Part shown: in pieces, positions 7,617-15,124 of the stretch
Position numbering within the stretch: the stretch's first letter is position 1
Layout: each line of letters opens with the position of its first letter
DNA from: a virus
IMG/VR virus record: IMGVR_UViG_3300031885_003729
Span: 1 to 37,848 of that record
DNA length: 37,848 nt
Direction: 5' to 3' (one strand)
Program-made: the position numbers and the translations under genes
The notes under the pieces: generated by a model
What the model saw: only the letters and a program-made list of their open reading frames with translations
What the model was told of the DNA's origin: nothing
Database searches by the model: none

Positions 7617-8328
7617 GAGAGTCTCCTTCGAAGTCTTGCACATATTTGTCTGTGTTCTTTTTTACTTCTTCAGCGAGGCTCAAGCCGGGGATGCTCATAC
7701 GATCCCGACAGAGTTTGTCCAATGGGTGACAATCACCCGCGATTCCTTTGGTGATGAACGCGCAGGCCGAGCAGATGGGCTTATGAACTTGCCCCTTGTA
7801 GATGAGGTAAGCGTGGGTTCTGACCATTCGGCGCATCTGCCGATAGTACGGCGGGGAAGCAAGCTGAGTTGATTCGTAAGCTTTCTCGGGGAGAAGTCCA
7901 AAAACCGGATCGGATCTTTCCTTTCTCGTTTTTTGCGAGACGAGCAATGGAACAACAGAGACGTAATTCGCATAGTTTTGGCGAAAGTGTTCTTTCGCTT
8001 TCTGGGTGAATTCACTCCTGTTCGTCTTAGAAGATGGAGAAGGGAAACCGATTTTGCCGATTAGTTCGTATTCGCCGCCGCGATTCATGGGTAGACTGCG
8101 CAGCTCGCGGAAGTGGACCTTGTTCAAATTGACGAACGACTTGGCGAAGTCCTCTTCATAGATCGATGGATGAGGGTGGACGATTGCTGCGCGAAAAATG
8201 CGGGGGAGCTCGGGTTCGAGCTCTATGGGAAAGAAATAGACTTTCTTTCCTACGGCATGCCCGCCTGACACGTCAGTGTCCTTGATCTCCATCTTGAAGG
8301 CGATCGGGTTACCAACGCTTTTTGACAT
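7429..8328 (-). CDS. Cys-rich protein upstream of the reverse transcriptase
   Basis: 299 residues from the ATG at 8328, chosen because GGAGGGG lies 4-5 bases upstream; a longer frame to 8382 would overlap the VWA gene further. The middle is basic and beta/helix mixed. Residues 186-207 hold C-x2-C-x10-C-x6-C (CSAC ... DC ... LC), a probable metal site. The last 62 codons overlap the first part of the RT gene in another frame, which is unusually long for this compact genome. The overlapped tail is low-complexity-like and may have been gained by loss of an earlier stop. No family recognised. It probably acts with the RT, given the overlap and shared direction. Confidence 0.7.
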   Translation of the reverse strand: MSKSVGNPIAFKMEIKDTDVSGGHAVGKKVYFFPIELEPELPRIFRAAIVHPHPSIYEEDFAKSFVNLNKVHFRELRSLPMNRGGEYELIGKIGFPSPSSKTNRSEFTQKAKEHFRQNYANYVSVVPLLVSQKTRKERSDPVFGLLPEKAYESTQLASPPYYRQMRRMVRTHAYLIYKGQVHKPICSACAFITKGIAGDCHPLDKLCRDRMSIPGLSLAEEVKKNTDKYVQDFEGDSHDYLLSESTECAGVSDALEVPGTAASNRRHDALVPPGDEQLGDVVVSPIPERAIPDLSDPQT

Positions 8329-9202
8329 TGGCCCCTCCAGGCTTGGTGAAGATGCACTTACCCCAGGGGTCTGGGGTCGCACCGTTGGGAGTAACGATCC
8401 AGTAAAATGGGCACTTCACCCGGTTTTCAATCTGAACTCCCCCACCGTGACCGTCGGTGAAGTAGAAGCAGATTCCTGGGTTCAACTCTTTAGCTCTTGC
8501 CAGGGCTAAGTTGAAGTCGGTGCCCCCGCGACCCAGCATGTTTCGTTGGACTTCCTGACCAAGCTCGAGTTTGTACTCTTTGTGAATAGTAACGTCGGCT
8601 TCGACGATAGTGATTTTCATGCCTTTATTCACTTTGCGAAGTTTCTCGAGTTCGCCGATTGCCTGGCTGAGCTCTTCTTCGCCCATCGACCCTGAAGTAT
8701 CAATGAGGAACGCTACTTCGAAGCTTTTGTCCTTCACCGACCCAGGGAAGTGAAATCCATTTGGGATCCCGAATCCTCTTCGATTTGGTCTTCTCATCGA
8801 TCGCTTGCGGTTTGTACGAATCGCATTGATCACAGCGTTTCGCAAGATGGCGAGCCAGTTCACCGAGGACTTGGTGAAGTTCTCGATCAGGCTCTCCAGG
8901 TGACTCGGGATGTTTCCACGGCTCTTCAAGGTTTCCTGCACCGCGCGGATGACGGTCTCCTTGATCTGGGCTTCGGCCTGGTTGATGAGTAGATTGGCTT
9001 CGTCGGTTTCCATCTTTTCCAGTTCTTCGAACTTGTCATCGAAAAAGTGGTTGAATAAGGGGCCTATGTTTCCGGATCCTGTGCCGGACATATCGGCGTA
9101 GTGACGGCCGATAGCGTAGCCTTCGGCCATGTCGTTGAGGGTGATGCTGCCCTCAGAGAACGAAGCGTTGGTGTTGGAGGCGGGGATAACAATGTCGGTC
9201 AT
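8309..9202 (-). CDS. VWA-domain protein (DUF2201-like)
   Basis: 297 residues. The N-terminal half is helical (about 50-135) and ends in a very basic patch (NRKRSMRRPNRR). The C-terminal half is a von Willebrand A fold: MIDAS motif FLIDTSGSMG (D168, S170, S172), then GRGGTDF (MIDAS Thr, about 228) and YFTDGHGGG (about 249-257). This matches the VWA-like domain of DUF2201/COG3864 proteins, which often work with MoxR-type AAA+ ATPases to remodel or load metal into targets. In typical members a metallopeptidase-like domain is fused at the N-terminus; here it is a separate gene immediately upstream, joined by an ATGA overlap. An AAA+ gene is present at 12254-13450. Confidence 0.85.
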   Translation of the reverse strand: MTDIVIPASNTNASFSEGSITLNDMAEGYAIGRHYADMSGTGSGNIGPLFNHFFDDKFEELEKMETDEANLLINQAEAQIKETVIRAVQETLKSRGNIPSHLESLIENFTKSSVNWLAILRNAVINAIRTNRKRSMRRPNRRGFGIPNGFHFPGSVKDKSFEVAFLIDTSGSMGEEELSQAIGELEKLRKVNKGMKITIVEADVTIHKEYKLELGQEVQRNMLGRGGTDFNLALARAKELNPGICFYFTDGHGGGVQIENRVKCPFYWIVTPNGATPDPWGKCIFTKPGGANVKKRW

Positions 9203-9861
9203 GACTTTTTCTCCTCTTTGATGTTCTCGATGCAGCGATCCCGATACCCGGCGATGAAGCCTTCTTTGAACTCAGTGGATTTCCCCTTGAGCTGATCGTC
9301 GACCTTATGTAGTTCGTCGAGTTGCTTTCTGACTTTGCTTTTCTCGTCAGAGGCCATAACCGCGACAAGGTCGTAATACTGCTCGAACGACTTGTTCCGG
9401 GGGAGATCTTTGTAGGGTTCTTTCCCAGGAATGACTCCGCCCAGTTTGTCGTCGTACATCTGACCAGAGTGCTTCGAGTAATTTTTCATCAGGTCGTTGA
9501 CTGCGAGGTCCATGGTAATCGGAACGATCTGCTTGGCGTAGAACTTCTCCTCTTCGTTACTAATGCTCCGGTATTTCCGTAGCGCGCGAGTCTGGTGTTC
9601 GAGCACGATGTGGTGGACCTCGTGCTCGATCAGCATGATCAGAAACTCTAGCGACGGGATTTGGTCAATCCCCTCTTCGTTCACTAAGAGCATGTAGCCA
9701 TTGGGTGTCAGGGTCACTCCGATGATTGGTACGCTCTTGGTTCGTAGGATTGGGAGCGAGGAGACAACCTTGGAGAAAAACATGAAGTTCCCCTGATTGG
9801 ACAGATGGCAGAGGATGTCGGACAATGAGACCTTGACGGGTTCCTTGACGGGTTCGACCAT
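9199..9861 (-). CDS. Putative zinc metallopeptidase-like protein (DUF2201 N-terminal type)
   Basis: 220 residues from the ATG at 9861, selected for the AAAGGAGA about 7 bases upstream over a longer frame to 9933 that would run into the divergent gene. The key motif is LIEHEVHHIVLEH: HExxH with H80, E81 and H84, plus a further H89 that could be the third ligand. The surrounding helix and the later 'DLAVNDLM' segment match the putative metallopeptidase half of DUF2201/COG3864. Protease activity is not established for this family. First gene of the row leading through the VWA protein to the RT. Confidence 0.8.
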   Translation of the reverse strand: MVEPVKEPVKVSLSDILCHLSNQGNFMFFSKVVSSLPILRTKSVPIIGVTLTPNGYMLLVNEEGIDQIPSLEFLIMLIEHEVHHIVLEHQTRALRKYRSISNEEEKFYAKQIVPITMDLAVNDLMKNYSKHSGQMYDDKLGGVIPGKEPYKDLPRNKSFEQYYDLVAVMASDEKSKVRKQLDELHKVDDQLKGKSTEFKEGFIAGYRDRCIENIKEEKKS

Positions 9862-9890
9862 TTGATTCTCCTTTCGTATTAGGCTATTAT
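9862..9890 (+). promoter_or_regulatory. Sigma70-like promoter for the 9920 gene
   Basis: TTGATT at 9862-9867, 17-bp spacer, TATTAT at 9885-9890. The same TTGATT -35 with a 17-bp spacer is seen at 3490. The predicted start near 9897 precedes an AAAGGAGG and the GTG start at 9920. Confidence 0.55.
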
Positions 9891-9919
9891 TCCTTCGGAC
9901 TTTCCAAAGGAGGCCTGTT

Positions 9920-10912
9920 GTGACTGCGTTCATTGACCAATTTTCAGACCATGGCTACCAGATGCTCAACGCTTGCCTTCAGGACTTCCCGGCTATCGAT
10001 GGTTTCATCAAAAATGCGGAACTAGATCCAGTGGAAAATGAGAGGCGGCCCGAGTACGCATTTGCGTGGCCCGAGCGGCGCATGTTTCCCATCGACTCTC
10101 CGGACCAGGCAGCGTTGTCTCGGCTGTACATGGCTAAGCAGGCGAGCCTGCCAGATGGCGTTGTCGCCAACTGCGACAAGGCGCTTTCGATCTATGGCGT
10201 CGAGTTTCCACTCCAGCAGGAAAAAGTAGCCTCTGTCGAGGACGATTCTTGCTACCTTTTACCACAAATCAAACGCTTTTCGGTGAAGACCGCCGAGGAT
10301 CTTCAGCTTGCTTCAGAGGCCCTCGAGCGAAACCAGCGTCGACTCAGTGTTGAGGACCAGGCCACAGCGGCCATGAATCTTGTGAAGCACGCGGTGCTTC
10401 ACAATACTCGCGTACCGAGTCTGATGCTGAAGCTCGCTGGAATGACCGTCTGCGAGACCCAGGTCCTCCGGGATTGGCTGGACGCGCGGGCTCATGTGGC
10501 CCAGGACGCGGACATTGGGTTTGGATTCACAAAGCTTTCCGAGGTATTAGAGCAAGAAGCCCCATTCATCACCGATCGGGACGAGCTGATCAAGATCTCC
10601 GGGGTGATCCAAGAATTGGACGAAGCCGCGGGTTTTCCCCAGCTCTACGGGAAGAAGCTGCTGAATCCTCTCGAATCCGTTTTCAATACGGAAAAAATGG
10701 CGGCTGAGACGATCGAGCTCGCCGGACGGCCAGTGCCGGTCGAGACTCTCTTTGGGACTGACCCCCAGGCCTATGCTGACGCCTTCGGGCCAGAGATCCT
10801 GGAGGACATCGGGGATGGCGCGGGCGGGATCGATCCTGAGAAGGTCATGATCGTATTGCCGACCATGCCGCGGGACCTCTTGAACACCTTTCTGGCCCAA
10901 CTGGGGGTCTGA
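9920..10912 (+). CDS. Uncharacterised phage protein
   Basis: 330 residues from a GTG start with AAAGGAGG about 7 bases upstream. An N-terminal segment with FAWPERRMFPIDSPDQAALS (about 48-67) reads like a conserved core. Most of the rest is helical, with an acidic Gly-rich patch near 295-305. No catalytic motif, Cys cluster or membrane segment was found. The next gene starts directly after its stop. The position beside the AAA+/VWA genes and upstream of TerL suggests a head-morphogenesis or virion role, but this is only positional. A strong 11-bp intragenic hairpin lies at 10380-10404. Confidence 0.7.
   Translation: MTAFIDQFSDHGYQMLNACLQDFPAIDGFIKNAELDPVENERRPEYAFAWPERRMFPIDSPDQAALSRLYMAKQASLPDGVVANCDKALSIYGVEFPLQQEKVASVEDDSCYLLPQIKRFSVKTAEDLQLASEALERNQRRLSVEDQATAAMNLVKHAVLHNTRVPSLMLKLAGMTVCETQVLRDWLDARAHVAQDADIGFGFTKLSEVLEQEAPFITDRDELIKISGVIQELDEAAGFPQLYGKKLLNPLESVFNTEKMAAETIELAGRPVPVETLFGTDPQAYADAFGPEILEDIGDGAGGIDPEKVMIVLPTMPRDLLNTFLAQLGV
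10380..10404. repeat. Intragenic 11-bp perfect inverted repeat
   Basis: TTGTGAAGCAC (10380-10390) and its exact complement GTGCTTCACAA (10394-10404) flank a 3-nt GCG loop. The element lies entirely within the 9920-10912 coding sequence (encoding around NLVKHAVLHN). Confidence 0.85.
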
Positions 10913-11662
10913 GTGTCGATCGACCTCAAAGTCGCGCTGCCTGTCTTGTTCCGGACCGCTCTCCATGCGATGACCTTCTACGAAGAGAAGGATTTCAAGA
11001 GTGCTCCAGACAAGGCCAAAGAATACTTGAAAGATGAGAAGACTTCGCCACTTGGGTTGTATTTTTCATTGGTTCAGTTGTTCCAGGCGAACTCTTTTCT
11101 GGTTTGGGAACCAGAGTCGATTTGGCTCGAGTTGTTCCATGAGCACCAGATCGATTTGCCCCTGGTCAATCGGGACAAGATCTCGGCGTTCATCACGGCT
11201 GTCCACACTGACTCGTTTCATTGGGATGCACTCATCTTTGAGAATGCCAGCAAGGCATTCAATCATGAGATGTCCACACCCGATACTGTTCAAGAAGCTA
11301 CCCCAGCCGAACTGTCCTGGGCGGTCTTTCTCTTCGAGATCTTGGCTCGCCATACGGGCCGAGACCAGGCGTATGACTACGAACCGATCAAATACGCGGC
11401 CCTATCTTGCCACCGCGCTGGGTTGGTTCTGGCCCCAGAGTTACTAGTCTTTGCTCAGGAAGAGCTCGATAAGTTCAATCGAGAAACGACCGTTGCCCAG
11501 GCGGTTTCCGACGCCTGGGCAACGGTCAACAAGGAGAAGCTCGAAGAGCTTTCCTTGGCGGAGTCACCTGTAGACGTCCAGCTGGGGAAGCTGGCCGCTA
11601 TCCATCTGTATGTGGGGGAGCAGGCGGAAGCCCTTCATAGAGAAATAGCCAGCCTAACGTAG
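10913..11662 (+). CDS. Uncharacterised helical phage protein
   Basis: 249 residues from a GTG placed immediately after the upstream stop, with a modest GGGGG 7 bases before. Almost entirely alpha-helical by eye, acidic (many E and D), with aromatic-rich helices. No signature motif or membrane segment. Co-transcribed and probably coupled with the preceding 330-residue protein. The last 65 bases overlap the end of the convergent gene at 11598-12257. The coding sequence contains a striking 15-bp perfect inverted repeat at 11488-11527. Function unknown. Confidence 0.7.
   Translation: MSIDLKVALPVLFRTALHAMTFYEEKDFKSAPDKAKEYLKDEKTSPLGLYFSLVQLFQANSFLVWEPESIWLELFHEHQIDLPLVNRDKISAFITAVHTDSFHWDALIFENASKAFNHEMSTPDTVQEATPAELSWAVFLFEILARHTGRDQAYDYEPIKYAALSCHRAGLVLAPELLVFAQEELDKFNRETTVAQAVSDAWATVNKEKLEELSLAESPVDVQLGKLAAIHLYVGEQAEALHREIASLT
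11488..11527. repeat. Intragenic 15-bp perfect inverted repeat
   Basis: Left arm 11488-11502 (GACCGTTGCCCAGGC) is the exact reverse complement of right arm 11513-11527, with a 10-nt loop. It is not followed by a T run on either strand, and lies about 135 bases before the end of its host gene. Confidence 0.9.
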
Positions 11663-12257
11663 ATTCCATCGGCAGTAAGATCGAGAGTAGTTTCTTTCGG
11701 ATCTGTCGGGTCTGGTCGTAGTCGACTCGATTTCGGAGTGCGGCAGCCAGTCGCTGGGGGTAGTCTTTTACTTCCTCCCGGGGGTCCAGCTTGACCAGTC
11801 GATCGATCTCTTGGAAATAGGAGAGGATCTCCCCTCCCGTTTGCATGAGGAGCAGGTTGAGGAATTTATCCGTACAGGCGGCTGGAAAGCACACCCGTTC
11901 GACCATCCACTGTGGATGCCAGAAATCCCACAGGTCCTGCTTGATCGGTTCTGCAGTGACTTCTGTGAACAGTTTCTGCAGAAAGGAAACGGCATTCAGT
12001 GTATCGTAGAGGGCCAAAGCGAGCTTTTGGGCGTAGGACTTTCCTTCGGTTTCTTTCTGCCCTGCTGTGGACCACATATCGACACACTTGAAGAAGGCTC
12101 TGGCCCTAGGGATAGGGAGCAGGCTCAGCCCTCGAATAAGCCGAGCTAGCTCGTCGGGATTCGGAATCAGTTCTGTTCGGACCAAAGCGACTGCGAATTC
12201 GCAGATCTCCCGTGTGGTTTTGGTTTCGATCCCATCATAGAATTCGTCGAGATTCAT
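11598..12257 (-). CDS. Hypothetical protein partnered with MoxR-like ATPase
   Basis: 219 residues, predominantly helical, with two or three scattered Cys and no clear motif. The start overlaps the stop of the upstream AAA+ ATPase gene as ATGA (12254-12257), so the two are almost certainly co-translated and may form a complex. The tail (EGLPPAPPHTDG) overlaps the convergent plus-strand gene by 65 bases. It lacks a VWA MIDAS motif, so it is not the usual VWA partner of a MoxR ATPase; that partner is more likely the gene at 8309-9202. Confidence 0.7.
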   Translation of the reverse strand: MNLDEFYDGIETKTTREICEFAVALVRTELIPNPDELARLIRGLSLLPIPRARAFFKCVDMWSTAGQKETEGKSYAQKLALALYDTLNAVSFLQKLFTEVTAEPIKQDLWDFWHPQWMVERVCFPAACTDKFLNLLLMQTGGEILSYFQEIDRLVKLDPREEVKDYPQRLAAALRNRVDYDQTRQIRKKLLSILLPMESTLGWLFLYEGLPPAPPHTDG

Positions 12258-13450
12258 GCAGAGGCCTCCTTGAACTTCTTCTCAATCTTCTCAGCCGTCC
12301 CGAAGATCGATCGGGTGATCTTGACCGTGTCCGAGTGTCCCTGCATGGCGATCGAGAGTCTGGCCGCGTAGCCTTGGTGACCATCGACGCTCATCGTATC
12401 GAGTTTCTGGAAGAGCGCTTTGGCGAACTCGAGCGGGAGATCCTGAATGAACTGAACGAACCCATCGAGCTCGCTCTTCTCGGGCAGCTTCTCCGACTCC
12501 ACCATGGTCAGTGACAGACCGTCGATCAGGACCGAGAGGCGATCATTCCGACCGTCTTCGATCAGTTTATGCACCCGTCCCTGCACTGTGTCGTACTTGA
12601 AGATCAGGCTGGGGTCGATGAGAGACTCGCGATCCCGGAGCCAGGTCATGAAGTTGTCGGTCTGACCGAAGCCGATGTGACCAGCGATCTTGTACTTCAG
12701 GGTGGTGATGTGCTTGGCGATGTCCATCTTGTTCGTGTCCATCCACTGCAGTGTCTGACTCACCTTCTCCCAGGAGGCGGGGTTCGAGGCAATCTTGCCT
12801 GCGTCCCGGGCCTGGATATCGACAAGCGCCGAGGGATCTCGGCGGATGTAGTCGACCACGAAGGGGTGGAACTTGTCCTTGGCGTAGCCGAGCCAGACCA
12901 TCGGGTCGGGCTGGATGCCCACGAAGCAAAGCCGGCGCCGGAAGGCCGGGTCCTTCTCGGCCTCATTTACCAGGTAATTCTCTTCCGAGGGGTTCATGCA
13001 GGCCATGATCCGAACGTGCTTGGGCAAGGTGAAGCCGCCGAACCGGCGGTCTTCCATCATGGTGAAGGCTGCGTTCATCACGGCCTTCTCGCCGCGGTTC
13101 CACTCGTCCAGGACCAGCAGCGTCGGCTGGTTGCTATCAATCACGCTCTTGATGGTGTTCTCGCACAGGAAGGCGTAGGTCCCTGAGCCGTTGTTCGGGT
13201 AGGGGATGCCAGAGATGTCCTCGGGCTCCAGGTGGGCCAGGAACAGGAACACCACGCGCCAGCCCTGTGATTCGGCGATCTGCCGAGCGGCTTGAGACTT
13301 TCCGATACCGGTTTCGGACACGAAGACTGGGACATGGTGGCATTCGAAGCAAAGTAGGGCTACCCGCTTGGCTTCCTCTAGTGAGCAGGGGATGACGCCC
13401 AAGTTATCCCAGAAGTAGTTCTTCGCGTTGTTTTCTTTTTTCTCCGCCAT
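12254..13450 (-). CDS. MoxR-like AAA+ ATPase
   Basis: 398 residues from the ATG at 13450, chosen for AAGGAGA upstream; a longer frame to 13519 would run into TerL. Motifs: Walker A ETGIGKS (46-52), Walker B LLVLDEWN (111-118), sensor-1 ACMNPSE (150-156) and an arginine-finger-like AFRRRL (169-174). The C-terminal half is a helical lid-type region with no second enzyme domain. MoxR ATPases act as ring-shaped remodelling chaperones with VWA-domain partners. A VWA protein with a separate HExxH protein lies 2.4 kb downstream on the same strand. The likely job is assembly or activation of a phage complex, but no target can be named. Confidence 0.88.
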   Translation of the reverse strand: MAEKKENNAKNYFWDNLGVIPCSLEEAKRVALLCFECHHVPVFVSETGIGKSQAARQIAESQGWRVVFLFLAHLEPEDISGIPYPNNGSGTYAFLCENTIKSVIDSNQPTLLVLDEWNRGEKAVMNAAFTMMEDRRFGGFTLPKHVRIMACMNPSEENYLVNEAEKDPAFRRRLCFVGIQPDPMVWLGYAKDKFHPFVVDYIRRDPSALVDIQARDAGKIASNPASWEKVSQTLQWMDTNKMDIAKHITTLKYKIAGHIGFGQTDNFMTWLRDRESLIDPSLIFKYDTVQGRVHKLIEDGRNDRLSVLIDGLSLTMVESEKLPEKSELDGFVQFIQDLPLEFAKALFQKLDTMSVDGHQGYAARLSIAMQGHSDTVKITRSIFGTAEKIEKKFKEASA

Positions 13451-13463
13451 TTGAGGCTTCTCC

Positions 13464-13491
13464 TTGTCAAGATTCGATTTTTTGATAAACT
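13464..13491 (+). promoter_or_regulatory. Sigma70-like promoter for TerL
   Basis: TTGTCA at 13464-13469, 16-bp spacer, TAAACT at 13486-13491, leaving a very short leader to the ATG at 13505. The -35 box overlaps the ribosome binding site of the divergent AAA+ gene. Confidence 0.35.
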
Positions 13492-13504
13492 GGATTATGG
13501 AAAC

Positions 13505-15124
13505 ATGAGTGCTAACCAACAGATACGACCTTCGGTTACTCGGTCCAAACTTGCCGAAACTGTCCTTACGGTGGACGGTAAGACGCTTTCATTGCGCGAC
13601 TATCCTTTCTTCTACGATGTTTACGATATCCAACACCCCGAAATACTTCTTAAAACTGGGCGTCAGGTAAGTAAAAGTACGTGCTGTGCAAACTTGATCA
13701 TTACCAACTCAATCGTTCATCCGCACTTCAAGACGCTCTACATCTCGCCGACCAAAGAACAAACTTCAAAATTCTCGAATACCCGTTTGTCCAAGATCAT
13801 CTACTACTCTCCGATGATCTATGACAACTTCTATGATGGGCGAGGAACACACAATGTCCTGTTGCAAATTCTGAGGAATGGTTCCGAAATCAGTTTGTCC
13901 TACGCCGACGACGACCCAGATCGTATTCGTGGAATCTCAGCTGATCAAGAGTTCATCGATGAGGTTCAGGACATTGTCTACGATGCAGTCATTCCAGTGG
14001 TCAAGGAGTGTATGGCTAACTCGGACTATGGCTTTATCACCTATGCTGGAACCCCCAAGACGATGGACAACACGATCGAATTTCTCTGGAAGCACAGCAC
14101 CCAGAGCGAATGGATCATGAAGTGCGAGGGGTGTGGGAATTGGCAGTTCGTCGATTCAGTGAGGTCGATTGGGATGCGTGGCCTCGTGTGCGTCAAGTGT
14201 GACCATGCCCTGAACCCTAGGTTGGGGAAGTGGTACAACTTCAACCCCATGGCTAGCATTAAGGGGTTTCATATCTCTCAACCGATTTTGCCGAAAAATA
14301 ATGAGGTGCCTGAACGCTGGAAGCGAATTCTACAGAAGATGCAGATATATTCCGAGACCAAGTTCAAGAATGAGGTGCTCGGGGTCTCGGATGCAGTCGG
14401 CTCTCGCTGCATTACCCAAGAAGATTTGATCGCGCTTTGTGACAATGAATACTTCGTTGCACTCCCGATCTCTCCCCGGCTTGAGCAAGGGATCCGAACG
14501 ATTGTGGCTGGGGTAGATTGGGGCGGTGGGTCAGATGCCAAAGGGGCCGTCTCTCGGACTGTTCTCTGGGTGTTTGGCTTGACCGAGGACTTCAAGCATA
14601 AGACTATGTTTTTCAAGGTATTTTCTGAAGAGAACCCTTCGGCCAATGTCGATGAGATCGCTGAGATCTGTTCGCAGATCGGGGTGAAGTTCGTGGTGGG
14701 TGATGCGGGTGGTGGGGCGATCGCCAATTCGCGGCTGCGCGATATTCTTGGCCCCCACCGGGTGGGTCAGAGTCAGTACGGTGGTGGAGGGCAGGGAATC
14801 AAGTTGATTCGTTGGAGTCCACAGGCGAACCGATTCATGGTGAACCGGACAGCGGTGATCGATTCTTACATTTTAGCTCTCAAAAACCACGAGGTCATAT
14901 ACCCGAACGTTCGACAGATGGCTGTCTCAATCCAAGATATCATGAACGTTTACGAAGAACGCATTCAAAGTGGTTTGTCCGAGAGACGGATCTGGACTCA
15001 TCCCCCGACCGCCCCGGACGATTGTCTTCACGCCCAGGTCTACGCCTGGTTGGCCATGAAGATCGTCCGGGGTGAGGTCGAGTTCTTCTACGAGTTGCGG
15101 GATACGGAGTGGCAGGTGGCCTAA
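13505..15124 (+). CDS. terL: Terminase large subunit (DNA packaging ATPase/nuclease)
   Basis: 539 residues. The ATPase half has Walker A GRQVSKS (52-58), Walker B FIDEVQD (150-156) and a coupling-type YAGTPK (180-185). The nuclease half has acidic sites GVDWGGG (D338), VVGDAGGG (D400) and a C-terminal PDDCLHA. Between the halves, C207-x2-C210 and C229-x2-C232 form a zinc knuckle, also seen in some other phage terminases. TerL pumps DNA through the portal and cuts the concatemer. The start was chosen at the first ATG clear of the divergent gene; its Shine-Dalgarno is weak. A frame upstream to a TTG at 13451 is less likely. The stop abuts the converging SMR-like gene. Confidence 0.93.
   Translation: MSANQQIRPSVTRSKLAETVLTVDGKTLSLRDYPFFYDVYDIQHPEILLKTGRQVSKSTCCANLIITNSIVHPHFKTLYISPTKEQTSKFSNTRLSKIIYYSPMIYDNFYDGRGTHNVLLQILRNGSEISLSYADDDPDRIRGISADQEFIDEVQDIVYDAVIPVVKECMANSDYGFITYAGTPKTMDNTIEFLWKHSTQSEWIMKCEGCGNWQFVDSVRSIGMRGLVCVKCDHALNPRLGKWYNFNPMASIKGFHISQPILPKNNEVPERWKRILQKMQIYSETKFKNEVLGVSDAVGSRCITQEDLIALCDNEYFVALPISPRLEQGIRTIVAGVDWGGGSDAKGAVSRTVLWVFGLTEDFKHKTMFFKVFSEENPSANVDEIAEICSQIGVKFVVGDAGGGAIANSRLRDILGPHRVGQSQYGGGGQGIKLIRWSPQANRFMVNRTAVIDSYILALKNHEVIYPNVRQMAVSIQDIMNVYEERIQSGLSERRIWTHPPTAPDDCLHAQVYAWLAMKIVRGEVEFFYELRDTEWQVA

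Noticed and set aside
12142-12153. 12-bp palindrome CGAGCTAGCTCG
   Set aside because: Single short palindrome within coding sequence; a palindrome of this size can occur by chance in 38 kb and nothing nearby supports a function.
12569-13186. 205-residue plus-strand frame
   Set aside because: Antisense shadow of the MoxR-like ATPase, with GC-driven codon bias keeping it open.
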